DNA of 64,000 nt, taken from NCBI RefSeq assembly GCF_002803085.1, contig NZ_NNBJ01000004.1:969-64968 (forward strand). Reading direction: 5' to 3'. The position numbers were made by a program, and so were the translations under genes. This DNA is from Streptomyces sp. CB01201. Its GTDB lineage: Bacteria > Actinomycetota > Actinomycetes > Streptomycetales > Streptomycetaceae. How positions within the stretch are numbered: position 1 is the stretch's first letter; every line of letters begins with the position of its first letter. A model generated the notes under the pieces. It worked only from the letters and a program-made list of their open reading frames with translations. It did not search any database and had not been told where the DNA came from. Shown here piece by piece: positions 1 through 8,211 of the stretch.

Positions 1-915
<915 letters not shown>

Positions 916-966
916 GCCTGGCGGAACGCCCGTTGAGGCATCCGCCTCTGCGCCCGCATCCGTGAC

Positions 967-995
967 GAAGCCCCGGCAGCCACTGCCGGGGCTTC
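967..995. terminator. bidirectional intrinsic terminator
   Basis: A perfect 13-bp inverted repeat (GAAGCCCCGGCAG and its complement) with a 3-nt loop lies between mdh and the oppositely oriented 1026-1343 gene. It can serve both converging transcripts. There is no clear T tract, which is usual in Streptomyces. Confidence 0.75.
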
Positions 996-1025
996 GCCCG
1001 TTCCCGCTGCCGTCGCGCCGCCGCC

Positions 1026-1343
1026 CTACTCCCGCACGGCGTCCCGGGTCAGCTGTACGGCGGCCAGCAGGCTGAGCTCCGGCTGGGCGTCGCGCAGCGC
1101 CTTGACCGCGCGCACCGACTCGTCGTCCGGGCCCGTGTAGCCCACCGAGGCCCGCTGCTCGCGCACCCAGCGCCCGCGCAGCTCGCGCTCCGGCACGGCC
1201 GCCGCCTCCTCGGCCATCACCAGGGCCGCCTCAAGGCCCGGCCGTTCCGCCTCCCCGGCGTCGGCGAGCGCCGAACGCAGCGCCGCCGCGATGTCGTCCG
1301 CGTCACGCAGCACCAGGACTGAAAGTTCCTTGCGGCCAAACAT
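1026..1343 (-). CDS. small hypothetical protein, 105 aa
   Basis: Unrecognised small cytoplasmic protein, rich in Ala, Glu and Arg. It starts MFGRKELSVLVLRDADD and has no signal peptide or membrane segment. The C-terminal stretch AVKALRDAQPELSLLAAVQL faintly resembles the C-terminal fold of ribosomal protein L7/L12 (VKxLR...L..A), a resemblance seen in several short actinobacterial proteins; this is only a suggestion. The ATG at 1343 is preceded by a GGGGAG ribosome binding site about 7 nt away, which fixes the start. A longer open frame continues upstream but has no coding character. It converges on mdh across the hairpin at 967-995. Confidence 0.7.
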   Translation of the reverse strand: MFGRKELSVLVLRDADDIAAALRSALADAGEAERPGLEAALVMAEEAAAVPERELRGRWVREQRASVGYTGPDDESVRAVKALRDAQPELSLLAAVQLTRDAVRE

Positions 1344-1455
1344 GCAAACTCCCCGATGATCGTGGTCGTGATCATCAAATGTAGGCCGGGGGACCGGCCC
1401 ATGGCGAAATCCCCGGTCCTTCCCGGCCGGGGTCTCGCGCACGCGGAAGGCGCCG

Positions 1456-2184
1456 CTACAGCTCGCGCACCTGGCGGGCGATGTCCCGCAGCGCGTGCGT
1501 CGCCCGGATCTGGAGGCCCGGGCCGAAGGTGATGCGGCCGGCGCCCAGCTCGCCCAGGCGGCGCGGCCCCGGTGCGTCCGGGAGCACCACCATGTTGACC
1601 GGTACGGGCACGGCCGCGGCGATCTCCGGGAGGTGCTCCGGCGCGGCGGCGAACGGATAGACCCCGTCCGCGCCGGCCGCCACGTACGCCCGCGCCCGCG
1701 CGATGGTCGCGTCCCGCTCGGGCAGCCCGCGCAGATAGGTGTCGACCCGGGCGTTGATGAACAGCGCGTCACCCGCCTCCGCGCGCACCTCGGCCAGCCA
1801 ATCGGCGTGCCGGGCCGGGTCGTTGAGGACGCCGTCGATGGAGTCCTCCAGGTTGCAGCCGACCGCGCCGGTCTCCAGGAGCCGGGCCACCAGCTCCTTC
1901 GGGGCGAGGCCGTAGCCGCCCTCGACGTCCGCCGAGACGGGGATCGAGACCGACCGGACGATCCGGGCCACCGCGGCGAACATCTCGTCCGCCGGCGTCG
2001 AGCCGTCCTCGTATCCGAGGGACGCCGAGACCCCCGCACTCGGCGTCGCCAGGGCGGGGAAACCTGCCTCCTCGAAGACCCGGGCACTGGCCGCGTCCCA
2101 GGGACCCGGCAGGATCAGCGGGTCGCCGGCGGCGCGGCCCTGGTGCAGGGCGCGAAAGGTGGCGGCGGGGCTCAGCTGTGCCAT
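1456..2184 (-). CDS. isocitrate lyase / PEP mutase family protein
   Basis: A 242-aa TIM-barrel enzyme of the isocitrate lyase/phosphoenolpyruvate mutase superfamily, which cleaves or forms C-C or P-C bonds next to a carboxylate. Family marks are LPGPWDAASARVFEEAGF near the N-terminus, the metal-binding segment SADVEGGYG around residues 80-90, NLEDS around residue 110 and FINARVDTYL. The KKCGH motif of true isocitrate lyases is absent, so the substrate is unknown; 2-methylisocitrate or oxaloacetate-type chemistry is possible. The ATG at 2184 overlaps the upstream AhpD-like gene by 13 bp, so it is the third, translationally coupled gene of an operon divergent from a MocR regulator. Confidence 0.85.
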   Translation of the reverse strand: MAQLSPAATFRALHQGRAAGDPLILPGPWDAASARVFEEAGFPALATPSAGVSASLGYEDGSTPADEMFAAVARIVRSVSIPVSADVEGGYGLAPKELVARLLETGAVGCNLEDSIDGVLNDPARHADWLAEVRAEAGDALFINARVDTYLRGLPERDATIARARAYVAAGADGVYPFAAAPEHLPEIAAAVPVPVNMVVLPDAPGPRRLGELGAGRITFGPGLQIRATHALRDIARQVREL

Positions 2185-2630
2185 TCCGTCTCTCCGGGTG
2201 CCGTGCGGCGGGTCACCATCAGCCGGTTCCAGCTGTTGATGACCGCGATCGCCGCGATGAGATGGGCGAGTTGGGTCTCGGTGAAGTGCTCGGCGGCGCG
2301 TCCGTACACCTCGTCGGGCACGAAGCCCTCGGTCAGGACGGTGACCGCCTCGGTGAGGGCGAGGGCCGCGCGCTCGCGCCCCGTGAACGTGTCGCCGGAC
2401 TCCTCCCACGCGGCGACGAGGTCGAGCCGCTCCTGGGACTCGCCGCCCTTGCGGGCGGCGGTCAGATGCATGTCCAGGCAGAACGCGCAGTGGTTGAGCT
2501 GGGAGGCGCGGACCATCACCAGCTCGGCCAGGGCCGGGTCGCCCAGGCCCCGCTTCGCGGCCGCACCGAGCCCGGCAAGGCTCAGATAGACCGGCTCGGG
2601 GACCTGGAACTCCCTTGCCCCGCTGCTCAC
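2172..2630 (-). CDS. AhpD-like carboxymuconolactone decarboxylase family protein (second copy)
   Basis: A 152-aa all-helical protein of the AhpD/carboxymuconolactone decarboxylase fold. It carries the peroxidatic signature RASQLNHCAFCLDMH, with CxxC followed by His three residues later, typical of alkylhydroperoxidase-like members that reduce peroxides or act as thiol-disulfide partners. The GTG start at 2630 overlaps the stop of the upstream paralogue in a GTGA arrangement (2627-2630), which fixes the start and implies coupling. The two neighbours are clearly related along their whole length (LTEAVTVLTEGFVPD against LTEAITVLTEGFVPD), so this is a tandem duplication. The substrate cannot be told from sequence. 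Confidence 0.88.
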   Translation of the reverse strand: MSSGAREFQVPEPVYLSLAGLGAAAKRGLGDPALAELVMVRASQLNHCAFCLDMHLTAARKGGESQERLDLVAAWEESGDTFTGRERAALALTEAVTVLTEGFVPDEVYGRAAEHFTETQLAHLIAAIAVINSWNRLMVTRRTAPGETEWHS

Positions 2631-3124
2631 TTGTACATCCCGGGGGTGTAGTGGCCGGGTACGCCGCGGGTGGTCACGCCGAAGCGGTTCCAGGCGTTGA
2701 TGACGGTGATGGCCGCGATGAGATGGGCCAGCTCGGCCTCCTCGAACTGCTCGGCGGCCTTCGCGTACACCGCGTCCGGCACGAAGCCCTCGGTCAGGAC
2801 GGTGATCGCCTCGGTCAGCTCCAGGGCGGCCAGTTCCTTCTCGGTGTAGAAGTGCCTGGACTCCTCCCACGCGTTGAGCTGGATGATCCGCTCGACCGTC
2901 TCGCCCGCCGCCAGCGCGTCCTTGGTGTGCATGTCCAGGCACAGGGCGCAGTGGTTCAGCTGCGAGGCGCGGATCTTGACCAGCTCGGCGATCGTCGGAT
3001 CCAGGCCCTGCTCGGCGGCCGCGCTCAGCTTGATCATGGCCTTGTAGACCTCGGGCGCGGCCTTGGCCCACTGGAGGCGGGGAGTGTGCTCGGGCGCGTG
3101 GTTCTTGCTCTCGTTCGTGGTCAT
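2627..3124 (-). CDS. AhpD-like carboxymuconolactone decarboxylase family protein (first copy)
   Basis: A 165-aa paralogue of the following gene and the first gene of the operon. It carries the redox signature RASQLNHCALCLDMH (CxxC plus His) around residues 52-66 and the family block WEESRHFYTEKELAALEL. The start at ATG 3124 is the likely one: it lies only 46 bp from the MocR start and a possible -10 box (TACCTT) ends 6 nt before it, which suggests leaderless translation. Divergence from a MocR-type regulator implies control by that protein. The role is probably peroxide or organic hydroperoxide handling, by family only. Confidence 0.88.
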   Translation of the reverse strand: MTTNESKNHAPEHTPRLQWAKAAPEVYKAMIKLSAAAEQGLDPTIAELVKIRASQLNHCALCLDMHTKDALAAGETVERIIQLNAWEESRHFYTEKELAALELTEAITVLTEGFVPDAVYAKAAEQFEEAELAHLIAAITVINAWNRFGVTTRGVPGHYTPGMYK

Positions 3125-3170
3125 GGAACGAAGGTACGTCTCGTGTGGCACACGGGTATGGTCCATTTCC
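3125..3170. promoter_or_regulatory. compact divergent promoter region
   Basis: Only 46 bp separate the AhpD-like operon from the MocR gene. On the + strand TATGGT ends 8 nt before ATG 3171; on the - strand TACCTT ends 6 nt before ATG 3124. Both fit leaderless transcripts. ATGGT occurs twice in the same orientation (about 3158 and 3171), a layout compatible with the direct-repeat operators usual for MocR proteins. The assignment is by inspection only. Confidence 0.45.
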
Positions 3171-4652
3171 ATGGTGAAATCCTGGGCCACTTCTCCGGAA
3201 ACACTCGGTGTCGATCTGCATATCGAGCTGGGCGGTGCGGGCCTGCGCTCGGGCCTCATGGACGCCCTGCGCGAGGCCGTGCGCGGCGGCCGGCTCACGC
3301 CGGGCACCCGGCTGCCGTCCTCGCGCACGCTCGCCGCCGACCTGGGGATCGCCCGCAACACGGTCGCCGACGCGTACGCCGAACTGGTCGCCGAGGGCTG
3401 GCTCACCGCGCGCCAGGGCTCCGGGACGCGGGTGGCCCAGCGTGCCGCGGCCCGCCAGGACCGCGGCCACCCCCACCGCCCGCCGGCCCGCGGCAAACCC
3501 ACCTACAGCCTGATGGCGGGCTCGCCCGACCTCGCCTCCTTCCCGCGTGCCGAATGGCTCAAGGCGGCCCGGCGGGCGCTCGCCGAGGCCCCGCACGAGG
3601 CCTTCGGGTTCGGCGATCCGCGCGGCCGGATCGAGCTGCGCACGGTCCTCGCGGACTATCTGGCCCGCTCCCGGGGGGTGTACGCCTCGCCGGAGCGCAT
3701 CGTCGTCTGCTCCGGGTTCGTGCACGGCCTGGCGCTGATGGGCCGGGTGCTGCGGGCGCGCCGGGTGCGGGAGGTGGCGGTCGAGACGTACGGGCTCGAC
3801 TTCCACTGGAAGCTGCTCACCGATGAGGGGCTGCGCACCCCGGCCCTGCCCCTGGACGAACTCGGTACGCACACAGGGGAGTTGGGGAACAGTCGTGCTG
3901 TGGGCGCGGTCCTCATGACGCCCGGGCACCAGTTCCCGATCGGGCTTCCGCTGCTGCCCGACCGGCGCGCGGCCGCCATCGACTGGGCGCGGGCCACCGG
4001 CGGACTGATCCTGGAGGACGACTACGACGGCGAGTTCCGCTACGACCGCCAGCCGGCGGCCCCCGCACCCCTGCGACCCCACGGGAAGCCGGTCCGGTAC
4101 TGGAAGGGCCAGGTGGGCGCCCTCCAGGGCCTGGACCCCGACCGGGTCGTCTACATGGGCACCGCCAGCAAGTCGCTGGCGCCGGCGCTGCGGCTGGGCT
4201 GGATGGTGCTGCCGGAATCGCTCGTCACGGAGGTGGCGGAGGCGAAGGGCCTCGGGGACTCGTGCGGGGCCCTCGACCAGCTGACGCTGGCGGAGTTCAT
4301 CCGGTCCGGCGCCTATGACCGCCATGTGCGGGGCATGCGGCTGCGCTACCGCCGCCGCCGCGACGAACTGGTGGCGGCCCTCGCCGAACACGCCCCGCAC
4401 ATCGGCGTGACCGGCCTCGCCGCGGGCCTCCACGTCGTACTCAGCCTGCCGCCGGGACTCGACGAGCGCAGCATCGTCCGAGCGGCCAACTGGCGGGGCC
4501 TGGCCATCCAGGGCCTCGGGGCATTCCGCCATCCCGACGCGACGTCCGCGAAGTGGGGCGGCCTGGTGGTGGGGTACGGCACGCCGTCCGACTCCGCCTG
4601 GGCGGGGACGCTGGAGGTTCTGCTGGATGTTCTGGCGGCGGTGGCGGGGTGA
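3171..4652 (+). CDS. MocR/PdxR-family transcriptional regulator (GntR HTH plus aminotransferase domain)
   Basis: A 493-aa regulator with an N-terminal GntR winged helix (about residues 20-85; PGTRLPSSRTLAADLGIARN and NTVADAYAELVAEGWL) joined to a fold-type I aminotransferase domain. The PLP-binding motif YMGTASKSLAPALRLGW contains the expected lysine, and LEDDYDGEFRYDR is the family's aspartate block. Such proteins sense PLP-linked ligands and bind direct repeats in divergent promoters. The open frame extends upstream to 3063, but that part overlaps the divergent gene; ATG 3171 gives the usual family length. The likely target is the adjacent AhpD-AhpD-lyase operon; the effector is unknown. 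Confidence 0.92.
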   Translation: MVKSWATSPETLGVDLHIELGGAGLRSGLMDALREAVRGGRLTPGTRLPSSRTLAADLGIARNTVADAYAELVAEGWLTARQGSGTRVAQRAAARQDRGHPHRPPARGKPTYSLMAGSPDLASFPRAEWLKAARRALAEAPHEAFGFGDPRGRIELRTVLADYLARSRGVYASPERIVVCSGFVHGLALMGRVLRARRVREVAVETYGLDFHWKLLTDEGLRTPALPLDELGTHTGELGNSRAVGAVLMTPGHQFPIGLPLLPDRRAAAIDWARATGGLILEDDYDGEFRYDRQPAAPAPLRPHGKPVRYWKGQVGALQGLDPDRVVYMGTASKSLAPALRLGWMVLPESLVTEVAEAKGLGDSCGALDQLTLAEFIRSGAYDRHVRGMRLRYRRRRDELVAALAEHAPHIGVTGLAAGLHVVLSLPPGLDERSIVRAANWRGLAIQGLGAFRHPDATSAKWGGLVVGYGTPSDSAWAGTLEVLLDVLAAVAG

Positions 4653-4735
4653 GGATCCGGCGTGGTGCCGCGGCCACGTCGCCGGGGCGGCCGGTACGGG
4701 GACCGACGCCCCGGGCCCGTCGGCCGGCCGGGCCC

Positions 4736-5353
4736 TCACCGGCCGCCCGGCGTCCGAGCGAGGAAGTCCCTGCGCGCCGGGCGCCGGTCCAGGGGATGCC
4801 CCACCAGGGCGTGCAACGTGCCGAGTTCCACGCCGCTGGTCAGCAGCTCCGTCCTCCGCGTCGCGGCCGCTTCGTACAGGATTCTGACGACCATCGCGCA
4901 AGCGGGACACGTCGTGGGGTCGATGTCGCCGGGACGGCGCTCGCCGAAGTCCGTGAACCGTAGCTCGGCGAGGTCCAGCGCCATGACCCGGGCGCTGTGC
5001 CGCCCGTGCCCGAGTCGGTGCGCCCGGATGACCCCGCCGGCCCGGCGCACGCCGTCGGCGTCGCCCTTCCCGTGGGCCCGCCCCCGCGCGATGCTCGCCC
5101 TTCGGCAGACGGGGCAACCGGGTTCGGGGACGACCTCCCGCGGCATGGCATCCAGTCGCGCCTGGAGTTCTGCCAGCGTCGCTCCCAGGGAGTCCGGGAC
5201 CGCCGCGGCGTACGGCGGGGCGAGCCGCCAGAACCCGTCCCGCGCTGAGGGAGCGGCCGTCCCCGCCCGGTGGGCCGTCGGCCAATGTGGCTGCTGGGCA
5301 GCCCGGTTCACGTCCACTGCGTCGCTCCCGCGATCGGCGATCTCTCCTGTCAC
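4736..5353 (-). CDS. hypothetical protein with two CPxC motifs
   Basis: A 205-aa protein I do not recognise. It has no signal peptide or membrane segment. Two cysteine pairs, GCPVCRRA near residue 83 and TCPACAMV near residue 150, sit in similar contexts and could form a zinc site. The middle, RAGGVIRAHRLGHGRHSARVM, is basic. The start is a GTG at 5353; other in-frame starts further in cannot be excluded. It is divergent from the XRE/TPR regulator at 5448, with about 95 bp between them, and the pair may be co-regulated or functionally linked. Confidence 0.65.
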   Translation of the reverse strand: MTGEIADRGSDAVDVNRAAQQPHWPTAHRAGTAAPSARDGFWRLAPPYAAAVPDSLGATLAELQARLDAMPREVVPEPGCPVCRRASIARGRAHGKGDADGVRRAGGVIRAHRLGHGRHSARVMALDLAELRFTDFGERRPGDIDPTTCPACAMVVRILYEAAATRRTELLTSGVELGTLHALVGHPLDRRPARRDFLARTPGGR

Positions 5354-5447
5354 TACGCAACCGCACGATCACGCACGGCGGTACCGTGTAGGGGCGGTCG
5401 GAGCATGAAAGCCATGAACGCCAGCCATCATGCGGGGAGTTGAGGGC

Positions 5448-6797
5448 ATGACCAAGCGCACGCGAACCCCCAACGAGAACTTGAGCCTCCTGCTCGAACA
5501 GGCGAAATGGTCTCGCTCCCAGTTCGCGCTCATCGTCAACCGCATGGGCGCCGAAGCCGGAATGGATCTGCACTACGACCAGTCGGCCGTGTCTCATTGG
5601 GTCCGTGGCACGGTGCCCAACCCACCCGTCAGGCGCCTGATCCTCGAAGCCTTCTCCCGGAAGCTGCACCGGCCCGTGACCCACTCGGAGGCGGGGCTGC
5701 CTCCGGCCGTGTCGGACCAGGCCCCGTCCGGGATCGACACGGTTGAAGAGATCGTCGATCTGGGAAGGGCCGACATGGATCCCTCACGCCGTGGACTGAT
5801 GGCCGCGGGCCTGTTCTCCGCCGCCTTGGCCGTGCCCCTGTTCTCCGGGACCGCGCGTGCCGCCGACGCTCCCTCAGCGGCGCCCGGCAAGACGGCCCGG
5901 ATCGGTGCGGGCCAGGTCGAGTCCGTCCGCATCATGACCGACAGGATCGCGGACATCCTCGACGATCTCGGCGGCGCGCACGCGCGACCGATGGCAGCCG
6001 CGTTCCTGGTCAACACGGTGGTTCCGTGGCTCCGGGCCGAGGCCACGGACGCCGTGCGGAAGGACATGTGGTCGGCGGCGTCGGACCTCGTCTATCTGAC
6101 CGGGTGGATGGCGATGTACGAGCGCGACCACGGCACCGCGCAGACGTACTACCTCAAGGCGTTGAAACTGGCCGACCGGGCCGAAGACCATGTCACGTAC
6201 TGCCGGACGCTACGCGGCATGAGTCTGCAGGCCTCCAACCTCGGGTACGGGCCCCTCGCCCTCGAACTCGCGGACTCGGCGGCTGAAGCCGCCCCCAAGG
6301 CGGGCCCCCGGTTGCAGGCGTTCCTCTCCGGCCAACAGGCACATGCGGCCTCAATGGTGGGCGACCATCGACGGGCGCGAAGTCTGCTTTCCGCAACGGA
6401 ATCCGCCCTGATGAGGGCCGACAACCGGCGCGAGTCCATCGGCGGGTACGACCAGTCCGCGTACGCCTTCCATACCTCCCACGTGTTGTACGAGGGGAAA
6501 GACCTGCCGGGTTCGATCAAAGCGCTCCAGCACGCGCTGCGAGTGCAGCCCACGAACGAGCGTCAGGGCCGGGTCCACTTCCATGCCGTCCTCGCGCAGC
6601 GGCAGCTGGAGCATGGACATCTGGATGCGGCGTGTGAGTCGTGGGGGCGTTTCCTGGATGACTACGAACTCGTGTCCTCCGCCCGCGGGGACGAGCATTT
6701 CGACACCATGCGGCTCCGTCTGAAACCGCACAGGAACGCCCGGGCGGTGCGGCGACTGGCAACGCGAGTGCAGGCGGTTGCGGCGCTCAAGGCGTAG
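5448..6797 (+). CDS. XRE-type HTH protein with embedded Tat-like segment and TPR-like C-terminus
   Basis: A 449-aa protein of a type common in Streptomyces. Residues 1-75 form an XRE-like helix-turn-helix (YDQSAVSHWVRGTVPNPPVR). Around residues 110-140 comes PSRRGLMAAGLFSAALAVPL followed by FSGTARA, which looks exactly like a twin-arginine signal with a signal peptidase site yet lies in the interior. The remaining 300 residues are alpha-helical repeats (AQTYYLKALKLADRAEDHVT, GSIKALQHALRVQPTNERQG) of TPR type. ATG 5448 is chosen over 5430 because GGGGAG lies about 10 nt upstream. DNA targets are unknown; the partner may be the divergent CxxC protein. Confidence 0.8.
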   Translation: MTKRTRTPNENLSLLLEQAKWSRSQFALIVNRMGAEAGMDLHYDQSAVSHWVRGTVPNPPVRRLILEAFSRKLHRPVTHSEAGLPPAVSDQAPSGIDTVEEIVDLGRADMDPSRRGLMAAGLFSAALAVPLFSGTARAADAPSAAPGKTARIGAGQVESVRIMTDRIADILDDLGGAHARPMAAAFLVNTVVPWLRAEATDAVRKDMWSAASDLVYLTGWMAMYERDHGTAQTYYLKALKLADRAEDHVTYCRTLRGMSLQASNLGYGPLALELADSAAEAAPKAGPRLQAFLSGQQAHAASMVGDHRRARSLLSATESALMRADNRRESIGGYDQSAYAFHTSHVLYEGKDLPGSIKALQHALRVQPTNERQGRVHFHAVLAQRQLEHGHLDAACESWGRFLDDYELVSSARGDEHFDTMRLRLKPHRNARAVRRLATRVQAVAALKA

Positions 6798-6904
6798 GTG
6801 CGGGCCGGCGCGCCCGGCCGGGTGCGGCCCTGGCGTCCGTTCCCAGCTCCGGGCGCCACGGCCGAAGCAACCCCGATCAGCCACCCCGCACCCCGCACCG
6901 CGCC

Positions 6905-7783
6905 TCAGCCCCGCTGATCCGCCCCCCGCACCGCGCCCGGCCCGGGCACCGGCTCCGGGGCCTCGCCGAAGCGGGCCAGGGCGAGGGCGCCGGCCACCGC
7001 CACCGCGAAGCCGGCGACCGTCAGCCAGCCGAGGCCGTCCCGCGTGCGGTCGCCGAGCCAGGCCACGCCGACCAGCGCGGGGCCGATGGTCTCGCCGATG
7101 ACCATGCCGGCCGTCGCCGTGGTGACCGAGCCGCGCGACAGGGCGGAGGTCAGCAGCAGGAACGCCGCGCCGCCGCCGAGCAGCAGCGCGTACAGGGCCG
7201 GGTTCGTCAGGTCGAAGGGGTCGTCGATGAGCCGGACCGCGACCTCCACCACGCCGAAGCCGCAGCCCGCGCCGAGGCCGAGGACCAGGGCCCGCGGCCG
7301 GTCCGGCAGCCGCCCGCCGGCCACCCCCGCGGCGAGCACCGCCGCCGCCACCCCGAGCAGCCACCAGGGCAGCGAGGACGGACCCGGGTCGCTGCCCTCC
7401 GCGCCCGACGACAGACCGAGCATGGCCAGGCCCGCGCACACCACGCCGACCGCCGCCCACTCGGTACCGGAGAGCCGGACCTTCAGGAGGCGGGACGCGA
7501 CCACCGCCGTCACCGCGAGCGAGGCGGCGAGGGCTGCGCCGACGGCGTAGATCGGCACCGAGCGCAGGGCCACGATCTGGAAGACGAAGCCGAGGCCGTC
7601 GAGCGCGAGGCCCACGACATAGCGCCACTGGCGCACGGCCCGAAACAGCAGCGCCGCGTCGACACCGGACCCGGCACCGGCCCCCGTGCCGGGCTCGGCG
7701 GCACGCGTCGCGGCGGCCTGGAGGACGGTGGCCGTGCCGAAGCAGACGGCGGAGGCGAGCGCGCAGATCATCCCGAGGAACAC
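6905..7783 (-). CDS. DMT/EamA-type membrane transporter
   Basis: A 292-aa integral membrane protein with about nine to ten hydrophobic helices in two halves, as in the drug/metabolite transporter superfamily. It begins with the family-like segment FLGMICALASAVCFGTATVL, and the second half contains SVTTATAGMVIGETIGPALV. The substrate is unknown. The open frame runs upstream to 7972, but that part is arginine-rich and overlaps the promoter of the divergent lipoprotein gene. GTG 7783 is preferred because TACAGT ends 6 nt upstream, compatible with a leaderless transcript; ATG 7771 is an alternative. Confidence 0.82.
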   Translation of the reverse strand: MFLGMICALASAVCFGTATVLQAAATRAAEPGTGAGAGSGVDAALLFRAVRQWRYVVGLALDGLGFVFQIVALRSVPIYAVGAALAASLAVTAVVASRLLKVRLSGTEWAAVGVVCAGLAMLGLSSGAEGSDPGPSSLPWWLLGVAAAVLAAGVAGGRLPDRPRALVLGLGAGCGFGVVEVAVRLIDDPFDLTNPALYALLLGGGAAFLLLTSALSRGSVTTATAGMVIGETIGPALVGVAWLGDRTRDGLGWLTVAGFAVAVAGALALARFGEAPEPVPGPGAVRGADQRG

Positions 7784-7913
7784 ACAGGGACTGTAGTCCC
7801 AGGCCGAGCGGCCGGCCGAAAGCCCGGGAGTGGGCCGCCGCCGGACGGGAACTAGGGTGTGGCGAAAACGCGTCCCACAGCGAAGCCAGTACGTGAACGG
7901 GGGAGGTCGCACG

Positions 7914-8180
7914 ATGCGCAGGTTCAGGTCCACGACCGTGGTGCTCGGCGGGATGGGAGTGCTCGCCGCCACGCTCGCCGCGTGCAGTCACGAGCCGGAC
8001 AAGCGGTGCGTCAACCCGGTCACGTACAAGGAACTGCCGAAGTACGAGTGCAAGAGCGGCGGCAGCGGCACCTACTACTACGGCGGGACCAGCCGGGGCG
8101 GCAAGGTCTCCGGCGGCTCCTTCGACAAGTCCGGCGTCTCGCGCGGCGGCTTCGGCCACGACGGGTCGAGCGGCGGCTGA
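7914..8180 (+). CDS. small secreted lipoprotein, YgiB-like
   Basis: An 88-aa lipoprotein. It has a basic N-terminus (MRRFRSTTVV), a hydrophobic stretch and the lipobox LAAC, with the lipidated Cys at about residue 25. The mature part is short, with two more cysteines (KRCVNP, KYECKS) and a Gly/Ser-rich tail (GGTSRGGKVSGGSFDKSG) resembling the flexible tail of YgiB/DUF1190 proteins. GGGAGG lies just upstream of ATG 7914, which decides the start. It precedes the ATP-grasp ligase by 31 bp, the same order as ygiB-ygiC in enterobacteria, so it likely works with that enzyme at the envelope. The YgiB link is inference from tail and context. Confidence 0.8.
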   Translation: MRRFRSTTVVLGGMGVLAATLAACSHEPDKRCVNPVTYKELPKYECKSGGSGTYYYGGTSRGGKVSGGSFDKSGVSRGGFGHDGSSGG

Positions 8181-8211
8181 GGGGCCGGACGGAACGACGC
8201 AGGGCAGACGC

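Noticed and set aside
2172-5684. Reverse-strand open frame of 1170 codons
   Set aside because: Most of it is antisense to the MocR gene and is Arg/Gly/Pro-rich without domains; only its last 152 codons form a real gene (2172-2630).
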